Assembly (NCBI GenBank): GCA_005405945.1
Contig: BJHW01000001.1
Location: forward strand, 8,060,001-8,124,000
Reading direction: 5' to 3'
Source: Streptomyces violaceusniger
GTDB taxonomy: Bacteria > Actinomycetota > Actinomycetes > Streptomycetales > Streptomycetaceae
DNA length: 64,000 nucleotides
Shown here: positions 1-14,172 of the stretch, piece after piece
How the letters are laid out: each line of letters begins with the position of its first letter
How positions within the stretch are numbered: the stretch's first letter is position 1
The notes under the pieces: generated by a model
What the model was told of the DNA's origin: nothing
The model's input: the letters and a program-made list of their open reading frames with translations, nothing else
The model's database searches: none
Made by a program: the position numbers and the translations under genes

Positions 1-5077
<5,077 letters not shown>

Positions 5078-5299
5078 CCCGGGGTACGCGCGGGACAGCC
5101 GTGGTGTTGACTGAGTGTCGCCGAACACGTGTGGGAACGCGGTATTCGGGGAACCTTCTGGTCTCCCACCGCGTTTCTGCTACGTGCACAGTGACATCGC
5201 GGTGACAGGGTGTGGCGAACAGCGGGGTGCGGCTACCATGACCGGCACAAGGACGGGCGGCGCAAGGGAGTCGTCCCCTGGGGCGGCGCCCGGTGCTTC

Positions 5300-5320
5300 C
5301 CCCAGCTCTGCGAGCTGGGG
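5300..5320. repeat. Small perfect palindrome between osaA and osaB
   Basis: CCCCAGCTC-TGC-GAGCTGGGG, 9-bp arms with a 3-nt loop, about 30 bp before osaB. It resembles the short REP-like hairpins scattered between Streptomyces genes. It could fold in the osaB leader or attenuate read-through from osaA. Its role is not established. Confidence 0.6.
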
Positions 5321-5351
5321 AGACCCCAAGCCGGGACGAGGAGGACGGGGC

Positions 5352-6029
5352 ATGGTGCAGAAGGCCAAGATCCTCCTGGTCGATGACCGGCCGGAGAATC
5401 TGCTGGCGCTGGAGGCCATTCTCTCCGCGCTCGATCAGACCCTGGTGCGGGCATCGTCAGGGGAGGAAGCGCTCAAGGCGCTGCTGACGGACGACTTCGC
5501 GGTGATTCTGCTGGACGTCCAGATGCCGGGCATGGACGGGTTCGAGACCGCGGCGCACATCAAGCGCCGGGAGCGGACCCGCGACATCCCGATCATTTTC
5601 CTCACCGCGATCAACCACGGCCCGCACCACACCTTCCGGGGCTATGCGGCCGGCGCGGTGGACTACATCTCCAAACCCTTCGACCCGTGGGTGCTCAGAG
5701 CCAAGGTCTCGGTCTTCGTGGATCTGTACATGAAGAACTGCCAGCTGCGGGAGCAGGCGTCGCTGCTGCGGCTGCAGTTGGAGGGCGGCCAGCCCGCCGC
5801 CGGGGAGGCCAAGGAGTCGGCGGGGCTGCTCGCCGAGCTGTCCGCGCGGCTCGCCGCCGTCGAGGAGCAGGCCGAGGCGTTGTCCAAGCAGCTGGACGAG
5901 TCGGCCGACGCCGCGGCCGTGGCCACGGCGGCCCATCTGGAGCGCAAGCTGACTGGTCTGCGGCGGGCGCTGGACGCGCTGGAGCCGGGCGCGGGCAGCG
6001 GAGCCGGCCAGGTCCCCTCGCAGAACTGA
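5352..6029 (+). CDS. osaB: OsaB-type response regulator
   Basis: 225-residue response regulator. The N-terminal receiver domain has the acidic pair in ILLVDDRPENLLALE, the phospho-acceptor Asp in VILLDVQMPGMDG, a Thr/Ser switch region (FLTAIN) and the conserved Lys in YISKPFDP. The C-terminal 100 residues are a predicted coiled coil rich in Ala, Glu and Leu, with no DNA-binding domain. This matches the OsaB family, the partner of the upstream OsaA hybrid kinase in osmotic adaptation. Start at ATG 5352 is favoured by GAGGAGGA 6-7 nt upstream; an in-frame extension to 5115 lacks a receiver-like start and crosses a palindrome. The 274-nt gap after osaA suggests its own promoter. Confidence 0.88.
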   Translation: MVQKAKILLVDDRPENLLALEAILSALDQTLVRASSGEEALKALLTDDFAVILLDVQMPGMDGFETAAHIKRRERTRDIPIIFLTAINHGPHHTFRGYAAGAVDYISKPFDPWVLRAKVSVFVDLYMKNCQLREQASLLRLQLEGGQPAAGEAKESAGLLAELSARLAAVEEQAEALSKQLDESADAAAVATAAHLERKLTGLRRALDALEPGAGSGAGQVPSQN

Positions 6030-6206
6030 CCCCGCCGCCCCACCGTCACCGTCGGTCGGTCATCGCCGACCGGTCACCCGCACTTTGACGCGCCGTCACG
6101 GCCGTCTCACCGCCTCGTCGGCGCGGCGGCACCGGTGTGACGTCGGTGGCGCCTGATACCCCCGCCATGCGTGCTCCGTACGGCGGACGCGGGTAACCTC
6201 GCCTCC

Positions 6207-9053
6207 ATGGCCTCTCGTACGTCCGGCAAGGGTTCCCAGAGCACGGCGGGCACCTCGAAGAAGCGCGCCGGGCAGTCCGGAGGCGCGGCGAAGAAGGCGG
6301 CCGCCAAGAAGGCGCCCGCGAAGAAGGCACCCGCCAAGAAGTCCGCCGCGCCCGCGAAGAAGGCCGCGCCGAAGAAGGCGGCGGCAAAGGCGGCGCCGTC
6401 ACCCGCCCCGAACCCCACCAGCGGCGTGTTCCGCATCGTGCGCGCCGTGTGGATGGGCATGGCACGCGGCCTCGCGGCGATGTTCCGCGGCATAGGACGC
6501 GGCGCCAAGGGACTCGATCCGGCCCACCGCAAGGACGGCAGCGCCCTGCTGCTGTTCGCCCTCGCCCTGATCGTCGCGGCGGGCACCTGGTCCAATCTGG
6601 ACGGGCCGGTCGGCAGGCTGGTCGAGATGCTGATCACCGGCGCCTTCGGCCGGCTCGACCTGGTGGTGCCGATACTGCTGGGCACCATCGCCGTCCGGCT
6701 GATCCTCCACCCGGAGCGGCCGGAGGCCAACGGGCGGATCGTCATCGGGCTCTCGGCGCTCGTCATCGGCGTCCTGGGGCAGGTGCACATCGCCTGCGGC
6801 GCCCCGGGGCGCGGCCAGGGCACCGAGGCGATGCAGGACGCGGGCGGTCTGATCGGCTGGGCCGTCTCCCGGCCGCTGATCTACCTGATGGGCGACGTGC
6901 TGGCCGTACCGCTGCTGGTGCTGCTGACCGTCTTCGGGCTGCTGGTGGTCACCGCGACGCCGGTCGCCGCCATTCCGCAGCGGCTGCGGCAGCTGGGCGT
7001 CCGGCTGGGCCTGGTGCGGGACCACGAGGACGCGTACGCGTCGGAGGCCGGGTACGACGCGGCGGAGTACGCCGACGAATGGCGCGAGACGCCCGCCAGA
7101 CGGCCTCGCAGGGCCTCGCTCGCCAAAGAGGACCCGGACGGTGCCGAAGGCCCGGAGCGAGCCGAGGAGGAGGCGCTGCGCAAGCGCAGGCGCTCGCGCC
7201 GCTCGTCGTCCACCCAACCGCCGCTCGACCGGCCCTTGGACGCGGTGGACGTGGCGGCCGCTGCCGCCGCCTCGCTGGACGGGGCCGTGCTGCACGGTGT
7301 GCAGCCCTCGCCGCTCGTCGCCGGGCTCAGCAACGGGATCGCGGGCGAGCGCGAGGACGGGGCCGCGAGCGGCGGGGTGCCGGGCGCGCGCGACGCCGAC
7401 AAGGAGTCCGGAAGGGCCGCCGGGAAGGGCGGCGCCAAGGGAAAGGCGGCGGCCGGTAAGGGCCGTCCGGACAGGGCCGACGAGGCGGATCCGCAGCAGG
7501 TCCCCGATCTCACCCGGCCCGCGGTCGAGTCCGGCGAGCCGTTGCCGCCGCGCGCCGAGCAGCTCCAGCTCTCCGGCGACATCACCTACTCGCTGCCCTC
7601 GCTCGAGCTGCTGGAGCGCGGCGGCCCCGGCAAGACCCGCAGCGCGGCCAACGACGCGGTCGTGGACTCGCTGACGAAGGTGTTCACGGAGTTCAAGGTG
7701 GACGCCGCCGTCACCGGCTTCACTCGCGGCCCGACGGTCACCCGCTATGTGGTGGAACTCGGCCCGGCCGTCAAGGTCGAGCGGATCACCGCGCTGACCA
7801 AGAACATCGCCTACGCGGTCGCCAGCCCCGATGTTCGTATTATCAGCCCGATCCCCGGCAAGTCGGCCGTCGGCATCGAAATCCCCAACAGCGACCGCGA
7901 GATGGTCAACCTGGGCGATGTGCTGCGCTCGGCGGACTCCGTCGGCGACGACCACCCGATGCTCGTCGGGCTGGGCAAGGACGTCGAGGGCGGCTATGTG
8001 GCGGCCAATCTGGCCACCATGCCGCATGTGCTGGTGGCGGGCGCGACCGGTTCCGGCAAGTCGTCCTGTATCAACTGCCTGATCACATCGATCATGGCTC
8101 GGGCCACGCCGGACGATGTGCGGATGGTGCTGGTCGATCCCAAGCGGGTGGAGCTGACCGCCTACGAGGGCATTCCGCATCTGATCACACCGATCATCAC
8201 CAACCCCAAGCGCGCCGCCGAGGCGCTCCAGTGGGTCGTACGGGAGATGGATCTTCGCTATGACGACCTCGCGGCCTACGGCTTCCGCCATATCGATGAC
8301 TTCAACGCGGCGGTCCGCAAGGGGAAGGTGAAGGAGCCCGAGGGGAGCGAGCGGGAGCTCAAGCCCTATCCGTATCTGCTGGTGATCGTCGACGAGCTGG
8401 CCGATTTGATGATGGTCGCACCGCGCGATGTAGAGGACTCGATCGTGCGGATCACGCAGCTGGCGCGCGCGGCCGGTATCCACTTGGTGCTGGCCACCCA
8501 GCGGCCCTCCGTGGACGTCGTCACCGGTCTGATCAAGGCCAATGTGCCCTCGCGACTCGCCTTCGCCACCTCCTCGCTGGCCGACAGCCGCGTCATCCTG
8601 GACCAGCCCGGCGCCGAGAAGCTGATCGGCAAGGGTGACGGCCTCTTCCTTCCGATGGGCGCGAACAAGCCCATCCGGATGCAGGGCGCGTATGTCACCG
8701 AGTCCGAGGTCGAGGCGGTCGTCGCCCACTGCAAGGAGCAGATGGCACCGGTCTTCCGCGACGACGTGACGGTCGGGACGTCGAAGAAGAAGGAGATCGA
8801 CGAGGAGATCGGCGATGATCTCGATCTGCTCTGTCAGGCCGCTGAGCTGGTGGTTTCCACTCAATTCGGCTCGACATCGATGCTTCAACGCAAGCTGCGG
8901 GTGGGTTTCGCCAAGGCGGGGCGGCTGATGGATCTCATGGAGTCCCGGAACATCGTCGGCCCGAGCGAGGGATCCAAGGCGCGCGATGTGCTCGTCAAGC
9001 CGGATGAATTGGATGGCGTGCTCGACGTGATCCGCGGTAAGGCTCACTCATAA
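6207..9053 (+). CDS. ftsK: DNA translocase FtsK/SpoIIIE
   Basis: Septal DNA pump that clears chromosomes from closing division or sporulation septa. The N-terminus (about 70 residues) is very basic, with repeated KKAAAKKAPAKK segments. About four transmembrane helices and a charged low-complexity linker follow, then the motor: Walker A GATGSGKSS (codons from 8040), Walker B VIVDELADLMM, and the C-terminal gamma winged helix (STQFGSTSMLQRKLRVGFAK) that reads oriented DNA motifs. 948 residues is normal for Streptomyces. ATG 6207 was chosen over GTG 6171 because the protein then begins MASRTSGKG, as expected for the family; neither start has a strong ribosome site. Intact, with no frameshift. 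Confidence 0.95.
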   Translation: MASRTSGKGSQSTAGTSKKRAGQSGGAAKKAAAKKAPAKKAPAKKSAAPAKKAAPKKAAAKAAPSPAPNPTSGVFRIVRAVWMGMARGLAAMFRGIGRGAKGLDPAHRKDGSALLLFALALIVAAGTWSNLDGPVGRLVEMLITGAFGRLDLVVPILLGTIAVRLILHPERPEANGRIVIGLSALVIGVLGQVHIACGAPGRGQGTEAMQDAGGLIGWAVSRPLIYLMGDVLAVPLLVLLTVFGLLVVTATPVAAIPQRLRQLGVRLGLVRDHEDAYASEAGYDAAEYADEWRETPARRPRRASLAKEDPDGAEGPERAEEEALRKRRRSRRSSSTQPPLDRPLDAVDVAAAAAASLDGAVLHGVQPSPLVAGLSNGIAGEREDGAASGGVPGARDADKESGRAAGKGGAKGKAAAGKGRPDRADEADPQQVPDLTRPAVESGEPLPPRAEQLQLSGDITYSLPSLELLERGGPGKTRSAANDAVVDSLTKVFTEFKVDAAVTGFTRGPTVTRYVVELGPAVKVERITALTKNIAYAVASPDVRIISPIPGKSAVGIEIPNSDREMVNLGDVLRSADSVGDDHPMLVGLGKDVEGGYVAANLATMPHVLVAGATGSGKSSCINCLITSIMARATPDDVRMVLVDPKRVELTAYEGIPHLITPIITNPKRAAEALQWVVREMDLRYDDLAAYGFRHIDDFNAAVRKGKVKEPEGSERELKPYPYLLVIVDELADLMMVAPRDVEDSIVRITQLARAAGIHLVLATQRPSVDVVTGLIKANVPSRLAFATSSLADSRVILDQPGAEKLIGKGDGLFLPMGANKPIRMQGAYVTESEVEAVVAHCKEQMAPVFRDDVTVGTSKKKEIDEEIGDDLDLLCQAAELVVSTQFGSTSMLQRKLRVGFAKAGRLMDLMESRNIVGPSEGSKARDVLVKPDELDGVLDVIRGKAHS

Positions 9054-9242
9054 GGGTTTGGCGGGCAACCGTTTCCCCTACCGAAACGTCAAGTTGAGGG
9101 AGGTGGCGGAGTGAGACCCCAGAATCGTGATCGAACGGCAATCCCGATGGCGGACAAACTCCGTCCTCCCGCTTGCCCGACCCTTTCGCCCCACCCCTAG
9201 ACTGAACCCCCAGCAGGTGGCTCACGCTCGAAAGGCGCCCCC

Positions 9243-10072
9243 GTGTCCATCGGCAACCTTCCCGAAGACGGCAACTCCCCCGAAGACGACCGGCCTTCCA
9301 TCGGTCGCGCCCTCCAGCAGGCCCGTATCTCCGCGGGGCTGACCGTCGACGAGGTCAGTTCCTCGACCAGGGTGCGCACCCCCATCGTGCGGGGCATCGA
9401 GCAGGACGATTTCTCGCGCTGCGGCGGCGATGTCTACGCCCGGGGGCACATCCGGGTGCTCGCGCGCGCCGTGGGCCTCGATCCGGAGTCCCTGATCGCG
9501 CAGTTCGACGCCGAGCACGGCGGCCGGCCCGCGCCGACCGCGCCGGCGCCGCTGTTCGAGGCCGAGCGGATCCGCCCCGAGCCCCGGCGCCCCAACTGGA
9601 CGGCCGCGATGGTCGCGGCGATCGTCGCCGTGGTCGGATTCGTGGGCTTCACCCTGGTCCGGGGCGGCGACGGCGACGGCTCGAGCGTCGCCGAGGACAC
9701 CGCCTCGCCCAAGCCCAGCGCCTCCGCGCCCACCAACACCGCCGCCCCTCCAAGCCCGCCACCCCGCACAAGCCCGACCCGTCCGACAGTGCCATCGCGG
9801 GCGTCCCGGCGGACAAGGTCACCGTCAAGCTGACCGCCGAGGGCGGCCAGAGCTGGATCTCCGCCCAGGACCACAACGGCCGGCTGATCGAGGAGGGTGT
9901 GCTGCGCGAGGGGGACTCCAAGACGTTCAGCGACAGCAGGCGCATCGACCTGGTGCTGGGCAACGCCGGCGCGATCAAGCTGTTCGTGAACGGCAAGGAA
10001 GTGAAGAACGTGGGCACCAGCGGGGCCGTCCAGCGGCTGAGCTACACCAAGGGAGACCCCGAGGCGGGCTGA
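9243..10072 (+). CDS. RodZ-like helix-turn-helix membrane protein (frameshifted)
   Basis: Cytoplasmic HTH_25 domain at residues about 15-85 (IGRALQQARISAGLTVDEVSSSTRVRTPIVRGIE), a single transmembrane helix near residue 125 (VAAIVAVVGFVGFTLV), a Ser/Pro/Thr-rich linker and an extracellular DUF4115-type domain (GQSWISAQDHNG ... VLGNAGAIKLFVNGK). The domain order is that of RodZ, a cytoskeleton or cell-shape protein. The extracellular part is in a different frame; restoring one C in the C4 run at 9745-9748 joins the two. The GTG start has AAAGG upstream. It sits between ftsK and rimO, as in other Streptomyces. Confidence 0.85.
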
Positions 10073-10123
10073 GCCGCGCGAGGATCGGCAGCCCTGGCAG
10101 CGGGGGCTGTCGTGGGGACAAAG

Positions 10124-10129
10124 TAGTCT
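10124..10129 (+). promoter_or_regulatory. -10 box of rimO (probable leaderless transcript)
   Basis: TAGTCT ends 6 nt before the rimO ATG, the spacing typical of Streptomyces leaderless mRNAs. No ribosome site is visible between the box and the start. Confidence 0.5.
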
Positions 10130-10135
10130 GAGCCC

Positions 10136-11632
10136 ATGCCCGAACGCCGCACCGTCGCCCTTGTCACTCTTGGCTGCGCCCGTAACGAGGTGGACTCGGA
10201 GGAGCTCGCAGGCCGCTTGGCGGCGGACGGCTGGGAGCTCGTCGAGGAAGCCGCCGACGCGGACGTCGCCGTCGTCAACACCTGTGGCTTCGTCGAGGCC
10301 GCCAAGAAGGACTCGGTCGACGCCCTGCTGGAGGCGAACGATCTGAAGGACCACGGCCGCACCCAGGCCGTGGTGGCCGTCGGCTGCATGGCCGAGCGGT
10401 ACGGCAAGGAGCTCGCCGATGCGCTGCCCGAGGCCGACGGGGTGCTCGGTTTCGACGACTACGCCGATATCTCCGACCGCCTCCAGACCATCCTCTCCGG
10501 CGGCATCCACGCCTCCCACACCCCGCGCGACCGCCGCAAGCTGCTGCCGATCAGCCCCGCCGAGCGCCAGGACGCCTCCTCGGTGGCGCTCCCCGGCCAC
10601 GCCCAGGACACCGTGCCGGAGGACCTGCCCGAGGGGGTGGCCCCGGCCTCCGGGCCGCGGGCCCCGCTGCGGCGCAGACTGGACACCAGCCCGGTCGCCT
10701 CGGTGAAGCTGGCCTCCGGCTGCGACCGGCGGTGCTCGTTCTGCGCCATCCCGTCCTTCCGCGGCTCCTTCATCTCCCGCCGCCCCTCCGATGTGCTGGG
10801 CGAGACCCGCTGGCTGGCCGAGCAGGGGGTGAAGGAGATCATGCTGGTCTCGGAGAACAACACCTCGTACGGCAAGGACCTCGGGGACATCCGGCTGCTG
10901 GAGACGCTGCTGCCGGAGCTGGCAGCGGTGGACGGCATCGAGCGGATCCGGGTCAGCTATCTGCAGCCCGCCGAGATGCGTCCCGGGCTGATCGACGTTC
11001 TCACCTCGACCGAGAAGGTCGCGCCGTACTTCGACCTGTCCTTCCAGCACTCGGCGCCCGGGGTGCTGCGCGCCATGCGCCGCTTCGGCGACACCGACCG
11101 GTTCCTGGAGCTGCTGGAGACGATCAGAGGCAAGGCGCCGCAGGCCGGCGCCCGGTCCAACTTCATCGTCGGCTTCCCCGGCGAGACCGAGGAGGACCTG
11201 GCCGAGCTGGAGCGTTTCCTCAATGCGGCGCGGCTGGACGCGATCGGCGTCTTCGGGTACTCGGACGAGGACGGCACCGAGGCCGCCGGTTACGAGAACA
11301 AGGTCGACCCGGAGGTGGTCGCGGAGCGCCTGGAGCGCGTCTCGCGGCTCGCGGAGGAGCTGACCGCCCAGCGGGCGGAGGAGCGGCTCGGCGAGGTCGT
11401 GGAGGTCCTGGTGGAGGAGATCGACGACACCGGCGCGGTCCTGGGCCGTGGCGCCCACCAGGCGCCGGAGACCGATGGCCAGACGCTGCTGCGCACCGAC
11501 GGGGAGCCGGAGGCGGGCCGCATGGTCGAAGCGAAGGTGATCGCGACGGAGGGAGTGGACCTCGTCGCGGAGCCGCTTGAGCCGCTGGAGCGGCAGGGTG
11601 GCGGCGCGTCCACCGGAGAGGCGGACAGATGA
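10136..11632 (+). CDS. rimO: Ribosomal protein S12 methylthiotransferase RimO
   Basis: Radical-SAM enzyme that beta-methylthiolates the conserved Asp of ribosomal protein S12. The N-terminal UPF0004 domain holds three cluster-binding cysteines (TLGCARNEVDSE, VVNTCGF, AVGCMAERYG). The radical-SAM motif CDRRCSFC lies near residue 195, and a TRAM domain ends the protein. At 498 residues it is longer than E. coli RimO because of a poorly conserved insertion around residues 125-180. The motif LGCARNEVDSE separates it from MiaB, which is also in this window. pgsA overlaps its stop by 4 nt, so the two are translationally coupled. Confidence 0.95.
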   Translation: MPERRTVALVTLGCARNEVDSEELAGRLAADGWELVEEAADADVAVVNTCGFVEAAKKDSVDALLEANDLKDHGRTQAVVAVGCMAERYGKELADALPEADGVLGFDDYADISDRLQTILSGGIHASHTPRDRRKLLPISPAERQDASSVALPGHAQDTVPEDLPEGVAPASGPRAPLRRRLDTSPVASVKLASGCDRRCSFCAIPSFRGSFISRRPSDVLGETRWLAEQGVKEIMLVSENNTSYGKDLGDIRLLETLLPELAAVDGIERIRVSYLQPAEMRPGLIDVLTSTEKVAPYFDLSFQHSAPGVLRAMRRFGDTDRFLELLETIRGKAPQAGARSNFIVGFPGETEEDLAELERFLNAARLDAIGVFGYSDEDGTEAAGYENKVDPEVVAERLERVSRLAEELTAQRAEERLGEVVEVLVEEIDDTGAVLGRGAHQAPETDGQTLLRTDGEPEAGRMVEAKVIATEGVDLVAEPLEPLERQGGGASTGEADR

Positions 11633-12264
11633 CGGGTGTCCCGGCCTCCGCTGCGGGAGGTCACCACCGACCGGCCGCCGCCACGGTCAGGCCCGCCGGT
11701 TTGTGGAACATCGCCAACATCCTCACCATGGTGCGGTTGCTGCTGGTGCCCGGGTTTGTGTTGTTGATGCTGCACAATGGCGGGTACGACCCGGCGTGGC
11801 GCTCCTTCGCCTGGGCGGCGTTCGCCATCGCCATGATCACCGATCTCTTCGACGGTCATCTGGCCCGTCGGTACAACCTGGTCACCGACTTCGGGAAGAT
11901 CGCCGATCCGATCGCGGACAAGGCGATCATGGGCGCGGCGCTGATCTGTCTGTCAGCCCTGTCCGACCTCCCCTGGTGGGTCACGGGAGTGATCCTCTTC
12001 CGTGAGATCGGAATCACACTGATGCGGTTCTGGGTGATCCGGATCGGGGTCATCCCGGCCAGCCGGGGCGGAAAGATGAAGACGCTCGCGCAGGGCACCG
12101 CCGTCGGGATGTACATCCTGGTGCTGACCGGACCGCTGGCCTCGCTGCGGTTCTGGGTGATGGCCGTGGCCGTCGTCCTGACCGTGGTCACCGGCCTCGA
12201 CTACGTCCGGCAGGCGGTCGTGCTGCGCCGGGCGGGACGGACGACGGAGGAGGCCACGAAGTGA
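11629..12264 (+). CDS. pgsA: CDP-alcohol phosphatidyltransferase (PgsA type)
   Basis: Integral membrane enzyme that transfers a phosphatidyl group from CDP-diacylglycerol, most likely to glycerol-3-phosphate. The CDP-alcohol signature D-x2-DG-x2-AR-x8-G-x3-D-x3-D is complete in DLFDGHLARRYNLVTDFGK and what follows. About five to six hydrophobic segments are present. The start overlaps rimO and the end overlaps cinA, each by 4 nt, giving a rimO-pgsA-cinA operon. The rimO/pgsA/cinA/clgR arrangement is widespread in actinobacteria. Substrate cannot be fixed from sequence alone, since inositol-phosphate synthases share the motif. Confidence 0.88.
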   Translation: MTGVPASAAGGHHRPAAATVRPAGLWNIANILTMVRLLLVPGFVLLMLHNGGYDPAWRSFAWAAFAIAMITDLFDGHLARRYNLVTDFGKIADPIADKAIMGAALICLSALSDLPWWVTGVILFREIGITLMRFWVIRIGVIPASRGGKMKTLAQGTAVGMYILVLTGPLASLRFWVMAVAVVLTVVTGLDYVRQAVVLRRAGRTTEEATK

Positions 12265-12779
12265 GCGACGGCGGGACGGCGGCCGATGTGCTGGCGCTGC
12301 TGGAGCGGCGCGGGCAGACCCTGGCCGCCGCCGAATCGCTCACCGGCGGTCTGGTCGCCGCCGAGCTGACCTCGGTGGACGGCGCCTCCCGCTCCTTCCG
12401 CGGCTCGGTGACGGCGTACGCCACCGACCTCAAGCGCGAGGTGCTGGGCGTGGACGGGGCCCTGCTGGCCGAGCGCGGCGCGGTCGACGCCGAGGTGGCC
12501 CGCCAGATGGCCCGGGGCGTACGGCGTGCGCTGGGCGCGGACTGGGGCGTGGCCACCACCGGTGTGGCGGGTCCCACACCACAGGACGGACAGCCCGTGG
12601 GCACCGTTCATGTCGCCGTCGCGGGGCCTTCGGACGCGGTGGCCGCGGCGGCGCTGCGGCTCGAAGGAGACCGCGCTGGAATCCGCGGCCAGACCGTCCA
12701 TGCCGCAGTCAAGCTGCTGTTCAGCGAATTGATCGCGACGGCGGGGGCAAAGGATACGGAACAACACGACGAGATTTGA
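12261..12779 (+). CDS. cinA: CinA C-terminal domain protein (NMN amidohydrolase family)
   Basis: 172-residue stand-alone CinA C-terminal domain (PncC family), which deamidates nicotinamide mononucleotide in pyridine-nucleotide recycling. Signature segments are AAAESLTGGLVAAELTSVDGASRSFRGSV near the start and ATTGVAGPTPQDGQPVGTVHVAV in the second half. The N-terminal COG1058 domain of full-length CinA is absent, as is common in actinobacteria. It overlaps pgsA by 4 nt (GTGA) and is followed by clgR. Confidence 0.87.
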   Translation: MSDGGTAADVLALLERRGQTLAAAESLTGGLVAAELTSVDGASRSFRGSVTAYATDLKREVLGVDGALLAERGAVDAEVARQMARGVRRALGADWGVATTGVAGPTPQDGQPVGTVHVAVAGPSDAVAAAALRLEGDRAGIRGQTVHAAVKLLFSELIATAGAKDTEQHDEI

Positions 12780-12888
12780 TGTTTGCAGCCCTGAGTGAAC
12801 ACGACATCGCTCCCCGCACGGGCACAGCCGGAGGCGGTACGGTGGGGCGAGAAGGATCCGGATCCGAGGTCCGAGGAGGGAGCCAGCG

Positions 12889-13275
12889 ATGATTCTGCTC
12901 CGTCGCCTGCTGGGTGACGTGCTGCGCCGGCAGCGCCAGCGCCAGGGCCGTACTCTGCGCGAGGTTTCCTCCTCCGCCCGGGTGTCGCTCGGCTATCTGT
13001 CAGAGGTCGAGCGCGGCCAGAAGGAAGCCTCATCCGAGCTGCTGTCGGCCATCTGCGACGCCCTGGAGGTACGGATGTCGCAGGTCATGCGCGAGGTCAG
13101 CGACGAGCTGTCGCTCGCCGAACTGGCCGAGTCGGCCGCGTCCACCACCGAGAAGGTGCCGGCGCCCATGCGGCCCGTGCTCAATCCCGTCTCTGTGACG
13201 TCCGTGACGGGCGTTCCGGAGGAGCGGGTGACCATCAAGACGCCCAAGGAAGCCGTGGACGTGGTGGCGGCCTGA
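12889..13275 (+). CDS. clgR: ClgR transcriptional activator of Clp protease genes
   Basis: 128-residue XRE-type regulator. Residues 1-70 carry the helix-turn-helix (RRQRQRQGRTLREVSSSARVSLGYLSEVERG) in the form typical of ClgR, which activates clp and lon genes in Streptomyces and corynebacteria. The place directly after pgsA-cinA is the same as clgR in Corynebacterium. The protein ends VDVVAA; two terminal alanines are known to target Streptomyces ClgR and PopR for ClpP degradation, so a feedback loop is likely. ATG 12889 follows a strong GAGGAGGGA. A perfect terminator-like hairpin follows. Confidence 0.88.
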   Translation: MILLRRLLGDVLRRQRQRQGRTLREVSSSARVSLGYLSEVERGQKEASSELLSAICDALEVRMSQVMREVSDELSLAELAESAASTTEKVPAPMRPVLNPVSVTSVTGVPEERVTIKTPKEAVDVVAA

Positions 13276-13300
13276 GAACCACCTGAGAAACCAGCTCTCC

Positions 13301-13336
13301 GAGGCCCCGACCGGTAGCCATACCGGCCGGGGCCTC
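13301..13336. terminator. Terminator after clgR
   Basis: Inverted repeat with 16-bp arms (one mismatch) and a 4-nt loop: GAGGCCCCGACCGGTA / TACCGGCCGGGGCCTC, 25 nt after the clgR stop. Confidence 0.85.
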
Positions 13337-13419
13337 GATGTTTGTCCGTCCGGATTCGGGTCACCCCGGATGAAGAGAGGCAATCAAGAGGGGCCGAACG
13401 GTCGAACAGGAGGAAGTGG

Positions 13420-13902
13420 ATGTCTGTGGTGAAGAGCCCGCTGCCGGAGGAGCACCTCAAGATCGTCGCCGATGCGCTGCAAGGCGCTCTCGTCGACCTC
13501 GTCGACCTCCACTTGGTGGGCAAACAGATCCACTGGACCGTCGTGGGCCCGCGATTCCGCACGGTCCATCTGCAGCTCGACGATGTCGTGGCGTCGACCA
13601 GGGAGTATGCCGACACGGTGGCGGAGCGGGCCTCTGCGCTCGGGGTGCCGCCGGACGGACGGGCCCAGACGGTCGCCGCGACCAGCGGTGTCGACACGGT
13701 CAAGGACGGCTGGACCGACGACGCGCAGGCCGTCCGGACGCTCGTGGATGCCCTCGGAGCGGTGATCGGGCGGATGCGGGAGCGCATCAGGGCGACCGAC
13801 GAGCCGGACCCGGTGACCCAGGACATTCTCATCGAGCTCACTCGCGACCTGGAGAAGCACCACTGGATGTTCCAGGCCGAGAACGGCGGCCAGCGCGGCT
13901 AG
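13420..13902 (+). CDS. dps: Dps-family ferritin-like protein
   Basis: 160-residue Dps protein: a four-helix ferritin fold that assembles into a dodecamer, oxidises and stores iron and can compact DNA. The ferroxidase signature helix is visible (DLHLVGKQIHWTVVGPRFRT followed by LDDVVAST), as is the C-terminal helix DLEKHHWMFQAE. ATG 13420 is preceded by AGGAGGA at 9-10 nt. The position after clgR matches the second Dps (DpsB-like) of S. coelicolor. No long cationic tail is present, so direct DNA binding is uncertain. Confidence 0.9.
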   Translation: MSVVKSPLPEEHLKIVADALQGALVDLVDLHLVGKQIHWTVVGPRFRTVHLQLDDVVASTREYADTVAERASALGVPPDGRAQTVAATSGVDTVKDGWTDDAQAVRTLVDALGAVIGRMRERIRATDEPDPVTQDILIELTRDLEKHHWMFQAENGGQRG

Positions 13903-13921
13903 GACGGCGGTCGGTGCGCCT

Positions 13922-13995
13922 GAGGCCGCCAGGCGCCGGAGCCCGGGCCCCGGGTGGGCTCGAGGCGGCCAGGCGCCGGACCGGGCCCCGGGCGG
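13922..13995. repeat. Direct repeat, two ~35-bp copies
   Basis: Two imperfect copies of GAGGCCGCCAGGCGCCGGA plus a CCGGGCCCCGGG palindrome lie 40 bp apart just after dps. A further duplicated TTCCGGTCCGGTGG pair lies at about 14011-14038. The 270-nt gap holds no gene. Confidence 0.6.
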
Positions 13996-14172
13996 CTGAG
14001 GCCACCGCGTTCCGGTCCGGTGGTTCCGGTCCGGTGGCTCGCTCTGGGTGCGCCGTATCGCCCGGCTGGGCAGACTGGGGGGAGCGCGAGTGTCCGACAC
14101 GCGCCGACGTGCCTCCTGTGCGCCCTCCCGCCGTGTGCGAACAGGCGTCTAGCGTCGCCGAAGGAGGCAGTC

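Noticed and set aside
6399..9047. 882-codon minus-strand ORF opposite ftsK
   Set aside because: High-GC codon bias opens long antisense frames; the plus strand has complete FtsK motifs, and the antisense protein is His/Asp/Arg-rich with no family pattern.
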